Assembly: GCA_011773845.1 (NCBI GenBank)
Contig: WVWV01000146.1
Span: forward strand, 21,235 to 59,314
DNA: 38,080 nucleotides
Direction: 5' to 3'
From: Lysobacterales bacterium
Lineage (GTDB): Bacteria > Pseudomonadota > Gammaproteobacteria > Xanthomonadales > SZUA-36
Shown here in pieces: positions 26,979 to 34,218 of this stretch (position 1 is its first letter; every line of letters starts with the position of its first letter). The notes under the pieces are model-generated. The model saw only the letters and a list, made by a program, of their open reading frames with translations, did not search any database and was not told the DNA's origin. Made by a program: the position numbers and the translations under genes.

Positions 26979-27002
26979 GCGCCCGGTGCAGAGCGGGGAA
27001 TC

Positions 27003-27047
27003 ATGGCGTTGATACTGCCCGGGGAAGTGATCGAATGGCGGCTCTGA
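27003..27047 (+). CDS. Possible 14-codon leader ORF overlapping dctM
   Basis: An ATG at 27003, preceded by GGGGAA, opens a 14-residue frame (MALILPGEVIEWRL) whose TGA overlaps an in-frame dctM ATG at 27047 as TGATG. It could couple translation into dctM, be the remnant of a lost upstream gene such as dctQ, or be chance. I have no sequence similarity to support any function. Confidence 0.2.
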   Translation: MALILPGEVIEWRL

Positions 27048-28411
27048 TGGCGATGTGTCTTTTCGCCGGGGTGGGCGTCGCGCTGATGGCCGGCTTCCCG
27101 GTGGCTTTCACGCTGGGCGGGGTGGCGCTGCTGTTCGCGGGTATTGGGGCGTTGACCGGCAGCTTCGACCCGGTGTTCCTCGAGGCGTTTCCCAACCGCG
27201 TATTCGGCATCATGACCAACGAGACCCTGATCGCGGTGCCGGTGTTCGTGTTCATGGGTGTCATGCTGGAGCGCTCCCGCTTGGCCGACCAGTTGCTGCA
27301 GGCACTGGCGCAGGTCATGCACCGCATCCCGTCCGGCCTCGGTATCGCGGTGATGATCGTCGGCGCCTTGATGGCGGCCAGCACGGGCATCGTGGGTGCC
27401 ACGGTCGTAACCATGGGTTTGCTGTCGTTGCCGACGATGCTCAGGCACGGTTACGCGCCACCGGTGGCGACCGGTGCGATTTGCGCCGCCGGCACCCTCG
27501 GCCAGATCATCCCGCCGTCGATCGTCCTCATCCTGCTCGCGGACGTGCTGTCGAATGCCTACCAGCAGGCGCAGCTGAGCATGGGAATTTTCAGCCCCGA
27601 GACCATCTCCGTGGGTGAGTTGTTTGCCGGCGCACTGCTGCCCGGCCTCGCGCTGGTGGTGCTGTACATGCTGTATCTGGGCCTGCTGGCCTTCGTGCGT
27701 CCCAAGGCCGTGCCGGCAGCCGAATCCGAGATCAAGGGCGACGTGTCCCTGCTCCACCTGCTGGGCCTGATGGCTGGGCCCTTGCTGCTGATCGTGGCGG
27801 TGTTGGGTTCCATTCTCAAGGGCATTGCGACGCCGACCGAGGCTGCCTCCGTGGGTGCCGCGGGTGCCATGCTGCTGGCCCTGATGCGTGGCCGGCTCAC
27901 CCTGGAAACCCTCAGGGCCACCGCCTACCAGTCCGCCAAGGTGAGCGCGATGGTGTTCATGATCCTGATGGGGGCCTCGCTGTTCAGCCTGGTGTTTCGT
28001 GGCCTGGGCGGGGACGAGCAGGTGCAGTCATTGCTGACAGGCCTGCCGGGCGGGATCGGGTTGGTTCTGCTGGTGGTGATGCTGGCCATGTTCCTGCTCG
28101 GCTTCGTGCTGGATTTCATCGAGATCACCTACGTGGTGGTGCCCATCGTCGGGCCGGTGCTGCTGGCGATGGGCGTCAATCCGATCTGGCTGGGCGTCAT
28201 GATCGCGGTCAATCTGCAGACCTCGTTCCTCACTCCGCCGTTCGGCTTTTCCCTGTTCTACCTGCGGGGCGTCACGCCGCAAGAGGTGCCGACCTCGGCC
28301 ATCTACCGGGGCGTGCTGCCGTTCATCGTCATCCAGTTGCTGATGCTGGGCATGCTGGCCTGGTGGCCGGAAATCGCCACCTGGCTGCCGGGACGCGTCT
28401 ACGGGGGCTGA
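27035..28411 (+). CDS. dctM: TRAP transporter large permease DctM
   Basis: DctM is the ion-coupled large permease of a TRAP (tripartite ATP-independent periplasmic) transporter. The 458 residues are almost entirely hydrophobic, with about twelve membrane helices. Family features include GFPVAFTLGG near the N-terminus, NETLIAVPVFVFMGVMLERS, GALMAASTGIVGATVVTMGLLSLPTML, GTLGQIIPPSIVLI and the C-terminal NLQTSFLTPPFGFSLFYLRG. GGGGAAG 6 bases upstream supports ATG 27035; ATG 27047 is an alternative. The small permease DctQ normally precedes it, but none is visible. The only binding-protein gene is convergent on the other strand. Confidence 0.93.
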   Translation: MAALMAMCLFAGVGVALMAGFPVAFTLGGVALLFAGIGALTGSFDPVFLEAFPNRVFGIMTNETLIAVPVFVFMGVMLERSRLADQLLQALAQVMHRIPSGLGIAVMIVGALMAASTGIVGATVVTMGLLSLPTMLRHGYAPPVATGAICAAGTLGQIIPPSIVLILLADVLSNAYQQAQLSMGIFSPETISVGELFAGALLPGLALVVLYMLYLGLLAFVRPKAVPAAESEIKGDVSLLHLLGLMAGPLLLIVAVLGSILKGIATPTEAASVGAAGAMLLALMRGRLTLETLRATAYQSAKVSAMVFMILMGASLFSLVFRGLGGDEQVQSLLTGLPGGIGLVLLVVMLAMFLLGFVLDFIEITYVVVPIVGPVLLAMGVNPIWLGVMIAVNLQTSFLTPPFGFSLFYLRGVTPQEVPTSAIYRGVLPFIVIQLLMLGMLAWWPEIATWLPGRVYGG

Positions 28412-28428
28412 GGCGGCGCGCGGCAGAT

Positions 28429-29538
28429 TCAGCCGACGCGCTGATCCAGGATCTGCTGTTCCGCGATGCGGCTCCAGGCCTTGACGGAGTCGTAATAGGC
28501 CCGATACGACTCATAAATCCTGGCGAACAGCTCGTCACCCGCCGCCATCTCGTCGAGGGTCTCCCATGTCAGCCGCTGCAGTTCGCGTAATACGTCCGCC
28601 GGTAACGCCCGCACCTGCACGCCGTGCTCCTCCTCCAGGGTCCGCAGAGCCTCGGCATTGCGGACGGTGAAATCGGACAACACATCCATGTTGACGGCCT
28701 GGCAGGCGATTTCCACCACGTCCTGAAGATCCGGCGGCAGCGCCTCGAAAGCCTGCCGGTTGACCAGCGCCTCGATCACCGAGCCGGTCTCCTGCCAGCC
28801 CGGGTAGTAGTAGTAATCCGCCGCGCGGAACAGGCCCAGGGCCAGGTCGTTGTAAGGCCCCACCCACTCGGTGGCGTCGATGGTGCCGGTCTGCAAGGCC
28901 GTGAACAGCTCGGAAGCCGGGATGGTGGTCGGCGTGGCGCCGGCCCGCTCCAGCACCTCGCCGCCGAGGCCGGGAATGCGCATTTTCAAACCCACCAGGT
29001 CATCGAGTGACTTGATCTCGCGGCTGAACCAGCCCGCCATCTGCACACCCGAGTTGCCGGCCGGAAACGGCAGGATGCCGAACGGCGCGTATGCTTCCCG
29101 CCACAGCGGCCAACCGCCGCCGTAATACAACCAGCCGTTGATTTCCTGCGCCGTGAGGCCGAAAGGGGTGGTGCAGAAAAATTGCGCGGCCGGCACCTTG
29201 CCTTTCCAGTAATAACTGGTGCTGTGGCCCATCTCCACAGTGCCGCGCTCGACCGCATCGAAGACCTCGAACGGGGGCACCAACTCATTGCCGCCGTAAA
29301 CCTTGACCGTCAGGCGGCCATTGCTCAGGCGGCCGATGTATTCGGCCAGGCGGTTGGCGCCGGTGCCGAGGCCGGGAAAATCCCGCGGCCAGGCGGTAAC
29401 CATTTTCCACTCGATGGCGGCGCTTTGCTCGCCGCCGGTGGCGCATTCCGCTGGCCCGGCGACCTGGCGTCGGCAGGCGGCCAGCAGGCTCGCGGTGCCG
29501 GCCAGGCCGGCCGCCGCTACGAATCCTCTTCTGTTCAT
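28429..29538 (-). CDS. TRAP transporter solute-binding protein, TakP/alpha-keto-acid type
   Basis: This 369-residue protein captures the substrate for the TRAP permease. Its N-terminus has a twin-arginine-like motif (MNRRGFVAAAGLAG) followed by lipobox LLAAC (Cys22), so it may be a Tat-exported lipoprotein. The mature part has the DctP-family core: KMVTAWPRDFPGLGTGANRLAE, MGHSTSYYWKGK, GLKMRIPGLGGEVL with the conserved binding Arg, and DATEWVGPYNDLALGL. These closely resemble TakP from Rhodobacter, which binds 2-oxo acids, so a small keto or hydroxy acid is the likely ligand. It is convergent with dctM, with a 17-base gap. Confidence 0.92.
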   Translation of the reverse strand: MNRRGFVAAAGLAGTASLLAACRRQVAGPAECATGGEQSAAIEWKMVTAWPRDFPGLGTGANRLAEYIGRLSNGRLTVKVYGGNELVPPFEVFDAVERGTVEMGHSTSYYWKGKVPAAQFFCTTPFGLTAQEINGWLYYGGGWPLWREAYAPFGILPFPAGNSGVQMAGWFSREIKSLDDLVGLKMRIPGLGGEVLERAGATPTTIPASELFTALQTGTIDATEWVGPYNDLALGLFRAADYYYYPGWQETGSVIEALVNRQAFEALPPDLQDVVEIACQAVNMDVLSDFTVRNAEALRTLEEEHGVQVRALPADVLRELQRLTWETLDEMAAGDELFARIYESYRAYYDSVKAWSRIAEQQILDQRVG

Positions 29539-29594
29539 GTCGGTGTCGAAATCCTTCAGTTGCTTGCGCGGGCGTCCGTTGCGCAGACGCTTAA

Positions 29595-29603
29595 TGCTAT
29601 AGT
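29595..29603 (+). promoter_or_regulatory. Extended -10 promoter of the DUF465 gene
   Basis: TGC plus TATAGT (29598-29603) makes a good extended -10, with no recognisable -35. The start would be near 29610, about 30 bases before the ATG at 29642. Confidence 0.5.
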
Positions 29604-29641
29604 GGCAGACCGCAATTTACGAGCACTCGCCCGCACCGGCC

Positions 29642-29848
29642 ATGGAGTTCAACGACCCGGCAGAAATTGCCCAACGCCTCGCTGTGCTGCGCGAGGAGCA
29701 CAGGGACCTGGACCGTGCCATCAGCCGGCTTTCCGAGGATGCGTGGGTCGATCAGCTTCAGCTCAGGCGCATGAAGAAGCGCAAGCTCAAGCTCAAGGAT
29801 TGGATTGCCTACCTGGAATCGCGCCTCATTCCGGATCTCGACGCCTGA
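29642..29848 (+). CDS. DUF465 (YdcH-like) small protein
   Basis: A 68-residue, highly charged, helical protein with the DUF465 pattern: LREEHRDLDRAISRL in the first half and LQLRRMKKRKLKLKDWIAYLES in the second. Members are about 70 residues, form helical hairpins and have no known activity. It lies alone between takP (divergent) and plsB (convergent, 15-base gap). The coding start has no strong ribosome binding site, but no better start is available. Confidence 0.88.
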   Translation: MEFNDPAEIAQRLAVLREEHRDLDRAISRLSEDAWVDQLQLRRMKKRKLKLKDWIAYLESRLIPDLDA

Positions 29849-29863
29849 GGGGCCAGGCCCGGC

Positions 29864-32322
29864 TCACTCGCCCGACAGGCCCGCCAGGGCCTGCGGCGCC
29901 GCCCTCGAGATACCGTGACGGATCTCCTTGTTCAGAATCCAGCGCGCATGCCGGTCGATTTCATCGAGGCCCTCGTCGAACACCAGCCGCCCGTCCTCGT
30001 CGGTGCCGAGGTAGCCCAGTTGCCTGAGCGTGGCGATGAAACCCTTGAACAGTGAACGATCGTAGAACTCCGGGGCTTCGAATTCGTGCAGCAGGGAGAT
30101 ACGCTGCGCGGTCAGGATACACAGTTGTTCGAGTTCGGCCCGGGTCAGCGATCCGGAGCCATTTTTGGCCAGCACGGCGATGGTGATGAAATACCGTTCC
30201 AGGGTCTGGAGCAGCGTTCGGGCCAGCAGGCTGAGGTGACCGGCGAACTCCGAGCCGCCCTCGGCGCGCTGCAGGGTGCTGCCGTCTTCGCCGACCTCCA
30301 GCAGCCCCTCCGCTACCAGCAACTCGACGTTGGCCTGCAGGACTTCTTCGAGCTCGGCCGTTGGCCAGGGCAGGAACAGCTCGTTGCGCAGGAACGGGTA
30401 CACGGCGCCGGCAATGCGGTGCAGGCGCTTGCGCTTGACGGAGCGCTGGTTGAGAAAGCAGCAAGCAGCTCGACCGCCCGGCGCGGTTCCAGCGAAAGAA
30501 TGTCTCCCATGGCGTGCGGCGTGCGCCTGAGCAGGCGCAACTCGAAGCCGTATTCCACGATGCCCGCCCCGTCCCGTTCGGTCACGGTGACCTGTTCGCC
30601 CAGGGGGCCCTTGAGCAGCAGGCTGCGGTAGAGCTGCAACTGGTCCAGCAGTTGCTGTTCCGCCAGCGCGTGTTTGGGCGTGGCCAGGAAGACCATAGCC
30701 AGCAGGTTGACCGGGTTCACATCGGCGGCGCCGTTGATTGCGGTCATGATGCGGGTTCCCAGGTCTTCCACCAGCTCTGGCAGCCACGGCGCGCGTGCGT
30801 GCGCGCCCGCGCTCGTATTGCGCCATTGCGGGTCGCGGGCTTCGAGCAACGCGTCCAGAAAAATCGGCTGGCCGAAGCTGACCACCGCCTCACCGTAGCG
30901 GTGGCGCAGGATCTTGAGGGCCTTGAACAGGTCCGACAGGCGTTCCGAGCGCTTGGCGGCACCCGACAGCTCACGCGTGTAGCTGCTGCCTTCGACCAGT
31001 TGCTCGTAGCCGATGTACACGGGCTGGAACATGACCGGCCGCACCGGGGCGCTCAGGTAACCGCGCACGGTCATCGCCAACATGCCCCCCTTGGGCGGCA
31101 GCAGGCGTCCGGTGCGGCTGCGGGTGCCCTCCACGAAATACTCGATGGAAACGCCCTGGGCGAGAATGGTGCTCAGATACTCGTTGAATACCGCCGAGTA
31201 CAGTTTCTGGGCCCGGAACGAGCGCCGCAGGAAAAACGCTCCCCCATCGCGCAACAGCGGGCCGACCAAGGGCAGGTTCAGGTTGACGCCCGCGGCCACG
31301 TGGGGGGGCACCAAGCCATTCTGGTACACCAGGTAGGAAACCAGGATGTAGTCGATGTGGCTGCGGTGGCAGGGCACGTAGATGATCTCGTGTCCCAGCG
31401 ACTGCCGCTTGAACCGATCGAAGTGATGCATGCGCACGCCATCGTAGATGCGGGTGGTTAGCCAGTCGATGATGTTGGCCGCGATCCTCACGAACGTGTA
31501 GGAATAGTCGGCGGCGATTTCCCAGGCATATTTTCGCGCCAGCCGCTCAGCCTTCTCGATCCCGATTCCGTCGCGCTCTGCCTTCTCCAGGATGGCCTCG
31601 CGCACAGCCGGCGCGCGAATCAATCCGCTGATCAGGGTGCGGCGATGGGAAAGGTCGGGTCCGATGGCGGCGGCTTTAACGCGCCGAAAATGGGTGCGCA
31701 GGACGCGCGAGACCTTGCGTACGGTGCGCGGGGCGCCCAGGTTTTCCGCCACCAGCTCCTGCAGCGACAGGGGGCGGCTGAACTGCACGATGGTATCGCG
31801 GCCATTGATCAGCGTGCTCAGCAACCTTCGGACGCGGCCCGCCACCTGCCAGTTTTCAGCGAACAGGGTCTTGGCGAACCCGCTGGTCCGGTCGGGGACC
31901 CGGCCGACCAGGACGGTGACCGGGACCAGCTGGATATCCACGTCCGGGTGGGCATGGCAATACGCAACGAGCCGGCCCAGCACTTCCGACGAGCGCCGCG
32001 TCGAGGGTCGGCGTATCAAAATGCCTCGCATCCTGCGCAGCACGGCGTAGGCCCGCGGCTCGGATTGCTCGAGGCCGGCGAGCGGCAGCAAGGGGCGGGC
32101 CAGGGCCTGGTGTTCGCAGCAGCGATCGAGGATCAGCACCGAGGAGAGCGCGTAATCGTTCATGACGTAGCAGACGGCCCCGGCCTGGGTGGCGCCTATT
32201 TCACCCTGCGCGTCCGGTAACGCCCGCGCGCGCACCCAGAGGTGCAGGATGCCGCGCAGCAGCATGAGCCATCTGAGCTTGAGTGCCCTGAAAAACGGGA
32301 GCTTGAAGCCCGTGTCGGTCAT
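29864..32322 (-). pseudogene. plsB: Glycerol-3-phosphate 1-O-acyltransferase PlsB, broken by deletion and frameshift
   Basis: PlsB acylates glycerol-3-phosphate at the inner membrane, the first step of phospholipid synthesis. The N-terminal part from ATG 32322 is intact to about Val617 and carries the catalytic HRSHID (319-324), the substrate motif FVEGTRSRTGRLLPPKGG and PVYIGYEQLVEG. Near 30470 the homologous frame jumps: the C-terminal 201 residues, beginning AACCFLNQRS and running to the stop at 29864, are in another frame. Compared from memory with E. coli PlsB, about 18 residues corresponding to its LMTYYRNNIAHMLVLPSL are missing, equal to a deletion of about 52 bases. Translation as written would read on to about residue 669 with an unrelated tail. 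This is either a real mutation or an assembly error. Confidence 0.85.
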
Positions 32323-32414
32323 AGGGATATCGTCTCCACCGTTCCACGCCGGCTGACGCTTGGCAGGCCCCCGCGCCGATCGTGGCAGGACCCGGGTGGG
32401 TTCCGCATGCGATT

Positions 32415-32423
32415 ACATTAGCA
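32415..32423 (-). promoter_or_regulatory. Possible extended -10 promoter of plsB
   Basis: Minus strand TGC plus TAATGT (32420-32415), about 95 bases before the plsB ATG and downstream of the small-RNA terminator. No clear -35 is present. If real, plsB is transcribed separately from the upstream small RNA. Confidence 0.35.
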
Positions 32424-32450
32424 CACGTCCGTCCTGGAACCGGGGCCGGG

Positions 32451-32484
32451 AAAAAAATCCGGACAAGCCGTGAGGCTTGCCCGG
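32451..32484 (-). terminator. Strong intrinsic terminator of the candidate small RNA (or of pyrF)
   Basis: On the minus strand an 11-bp stem (32484-32474 with 32469-32459, one G-U pair, four-base loop) is followed by A and seven T (32457-32451). This is the best Rho-independent terminator in the window. It would also end any transcript reading through from pyrF. Confidence 0.88.
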
Positions 32485-32551
32485 AAGTCCGGCAGAGCCG
32501 GAGAGGATCGCTGAAATCAGATTTAAAATTCTATGTGTTTTATTAGGTTAT
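32451..32551 (-). ncRNA. Candidate Fur-regulated small RNA (about 100 nt)
   Basis: A promoter at 32587-32558 predicts a start near 32551 and a strong intrinsic terminator ends near 32451, giving a free-standing transcript of about 100 nt with no reading frame. Its 5' half is A/U-rich with runs such as AAUAAAA that could bind Hfq. A GAUCCUCUCC stretch (32510-32501) is complementary to ribosome-binding sequences. A 6-bp hairpin (32488-32493 with 32497-32502, loop 3) precedes the terminator hairpin and U tail. A Fur-like palindrome fills the promoter spacer. The architecture is that of RyhB/PrrF-type iron-stress RNAs, but I see no sequence identity with either. Expression is not shown. Confidence 0.6.
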
Positions 32552-32557
32552 AGAGAT

Positions 32558-32587
32558 ATCGTAATAATAATTATTAATATTTGTCAA
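32558..32587 (-). promoter_or_regulatory. Strong sigma70 promoter between pyrF and plsB
   Basis: Minus strand: perfect TTGACA (32587-32582), an 18-base spacer and TACGAT (32563-32558). It sits in an AT-rich island of about 75 bases. It points away from pyrF toward the terminator at 32484, so its only product before termination would be the candidate small RNA. Confidence 0.7.
32562..32581. promoter_or_regulatory. Fur-box-like operator in the small-RNA promoter
   Basis: TAATAAT-A-ATTATTA (32562-32576) is a perfect 7-1-7 inverted repeat, close to the Fur pattern TGATAAT-n-ATTATCA. Against the 19-base consensus GATAATGATAATCATTATC, the minus strand (32581-32563) matches at 14 positions. It fills the spacer between -35 and -10, where a bound repressor would block RNA polymerase. 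AT-richness alone gives some palindromic matches, so the call is probable, not certain. Confidence 0.6.
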
Positions 32588-32645
32588 ATACTATTTTGGC
32601 CGGATCCGGTTCCCTCCGGACGGCGGGTGCGGGGCAGGGCCGCGC

Positions 32646-33359
32646 TCAGCGGGCCAGGGCGTCGGCAATCTCCGACTGGATGGCTTCGGCGGCCGCGCGC
32701 GGGTCGTCGGCATCGCGGATCGGGCGTCCGATCACCAGGTAGTCGGCGCCGTCTCGAATCGCGCGCGCAGGGGTGACCACCCTGCGCTGGTCGTCGTCGT
32801 TGTGTACCGGGCGTATGCCCGGACAGACCGCAATGAGACGGTGGTCGACCTCGCGCCGCAGGGCCGGGACCTCGAGGCCGGAAGAGATGACGCCGTCGCA
32901 ACCCAGCGCCAGTGCGCGCCGGGCGCGCGACAACACCAGCGTGGCGGTGTCGCACTGGAAGCCGAGGTCCTTCAGGTCAGCCTCATCGAGGCTGGTGAGC
33001 GCCGTGACCGCCAGGATCTTCATGTCACCCTTGGCCGCGGCGGCGGCCCGCAGCATGCCGTCGTTGCCGTGCACGGTGCAGAAGTCGATCCGGTGGCGCG
33101 CCAGCTGGCGCACCGCGGCCGCCACCGTGGCGGGGATGTCGAACAGCTTGAGGTCTGCAAACACTTTTTTGCCCGCCGACCTGAGCTCCGCCAGCAGGTC
33201 GAAGTAATGTCCCGACAAAAACACCTCCAGGCCCAGCTTGTAGAAGTTGACTGAATCGCCGAGAGTCCTGATCAGCGATTGCGCCTGCCCGAGGTCTGGA
33301 ACATCGAGCGCGAAAATGAGGCGGTCGCGAGCCGGTATGTCAGGCTTGGGAGCGTTCAT
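32646..33359 (-). CDS. pyrF: Orotidine 5'-phosphate decarboxylase
   Basis: PyrF converts OMP to UMP, the last step of de novo pyrimidine synthesis. The 237-residue TIM-barrel protein shows FALDV (Asp19), NFYKLGLE (Lys41), and the catalytic FADLKLFDIP with Asp69, Lys71 and Asp74. The phosphate-binding loop includes CPGIRP and VIGRPIRDADDP near the C-terminus. GGAGG lies 7 bases before the ATG at 33359. The start overlaps the end of the hydrolase gene by 20 bases, so it is the last gene of the purD-uvrD-hydrolase-pyrF series. Confidence 0.97.
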   Translation of the reverse strand: MNAPKPDIPARDRLIFALDVPDLGQAQSLIRTLGDSVNFYKLGLEVFLSGHYFDLLAELRSAGKKVFADLKLFDIPATVAAAVRQLARHRIDFCTVHGNDGMLRAAAAAKGDMKILAVTALTSLDEADLKDLGFQCDTATLVLSRARRALALGCDGVISSGLEVPALRREVDHRLIAVCPGIRPVHNDDDQRRVVTPARAIRDGADYLVIGRPIRDADDPRAAAEAIQSEIADALAR

Positions 33360-34218
33360 GCAAGGCCTCCGAGGCGGTCAGAAAGCGGTTGATCCAGGGC
33401 GCGATCCGGTCCGGTATGTCCATGTGAAAATGATGATTGCCTTCCACGGACTCGCTGATGCAATCGGGCACGGCCCGGAAGCGACGCTGCACGGTTTCTT
33501 CATCGGTCCAGCTTGACAGGGGCAGGGCGTGGATGGTCAGCGTCGGTGCCCGGATACCGCCCAACATGTCGAGCACCTGCTCTTCGGTCATCAATAGCGG
33601 CGAGTGCCAGTTCAGCGCGGGATCGGTGCGCCAGCGGTAGTGGCCGTCACGCCGTTCCAGCGCGCGTTCGCAAATCAGGCCGGCGGCGGGCGCCGAAATG
33701 TCCGCCACCGCGCAACGCGCCTGGGCCGCCTGCTCGATGCTGTCGAAATCGCGCAGCCCTCGCGACGGGCGGCGTACCGAGCGCAGCGAGCGGCGCAACC
33801 GTTCCAGGGTGTGCGCGGGCGAGGCCGACAGCGGCCCGATGCTGTCCAGCGCCACCAGTCGTGTCGCGCGTTCCGGCGCCGCGGCGGCCAACGCGCAGGC
33901 CACCACTCCGCCCAGGGAGTGTCCCAGCAGGTGGCAACGCTCCCAGCCCAGCGCGTCCAGTGCGGCATCCACGTCGAACACGTTGTCCAGCATGTAGTAA
34001 TGCGTTCCCCGCGGTCGGTGGGCGGACTTGCCGTGCCCGGCAAAATCCAGCGCCACCAGGTCGAATTCCGACAGCAAGGGGGCCAGCGGCAGAAACGAGG
34101 CGGCATTGTCGAGCCAGCCGTGCAGGCACAGCAGGCGGGGTGCGCCCGGGTTTGGCCAGCTCAGGGCCGCCAGTTCACCGCCGGCGAGCGGCAGGCGGAT
34201 TTCGACCGGGGCGCTCAT
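33340..34218 (-). CDS. Alpha/beta hydrolase (serine-hydrolase-like)
   Basis: A 292-residue alpha/beta-hydrolase-fold enzyme with the oxyanion motif LHGWLDNAASF, the segment DFAGHGKS, the nucleophile elbow GHSLGG with the catalytic Ser, and a C-terminal EGNHHFHMD containing the likely catalytic His. It resembles the serine-hydrolase-like (SERHL/MEST-type) group; the substrate is unknown. The ATG at 34218 overlaps the uvrD stop (ATGA), and the longer open frame upstream lies inside uvrD. No signal peptide is seen, so it is cytoplasmic. Confidence 0.88.
   Translation of the reverse strand: MSAPVEIRLPLAGGELAALSWPNPGAPRLLCLHGWLDNAASFLPLAPLLSEFDLVALDFAGHGKSAHRPRGTHYYMLDNVFDVDAALDALGWERCHLLGHSLGGVVACALAAAAPERATRLVALDSIGPLSASPAHTLERLRRSLRSVRRPSRGLRDFDSIEQAAQARCAVADISAPAAGLICERALERRDGHYRWRTDPALNWHSPLLMTEEQVLDMLGGIRAPTLTIHALPLSSWTDEETVQRRFRAVPDCISESVEGNHHFHMDIPDRIAPWINRFLTASEALHERSQA

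Larger units (their letters stand above)
26592..27002. other. argS-dctM intergenic region with hairpin, DnaA boxes and AT-rich patch
   Basis: I find no convincing protein gene in this stretch. It has a very GC-rich left half with a perfect 7-bp hairpin (26705-26711 with 26717-26723, loop TGGAG). Two adjacent DnaA-box-like 9-mers and a single one at 26924 follow. An AT-rich segment of about 110 bases (26821-26935) contains the direct repeat ATTAAATC (26838-26845 and 26890-26897). An extended -10 for dctM closes the region. The composition contrast with the surrounding coding sequence is sharp. Confidence 0.6.

Noticed and set aside
26563-27034. Primary chromosomal origin (oriC)
   Set aside because: Only three DnaA-box matches are present, and none of the usual neighbours (dnaA, dnaN, rpmH, mnmG, parAB) is in the window. 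It is kept only as a DnaA-box cluster finding.
30450-30490. Programmed ribosomal frameshifting in plsB
   Set aside because: No slippery heptamer or downstream structure is evident, and frameshifting would not restore the roughly 18 missing residues. A deletion explains both facts.
32575-32600. Plus-strand promoter in the pyrF-plsB AT-rich island
   Set aside because: TACTAT at 32589 lacks a -35 at suitable distance and would drive transcription antisense into pyrF. The minus-strand promoter is much better.
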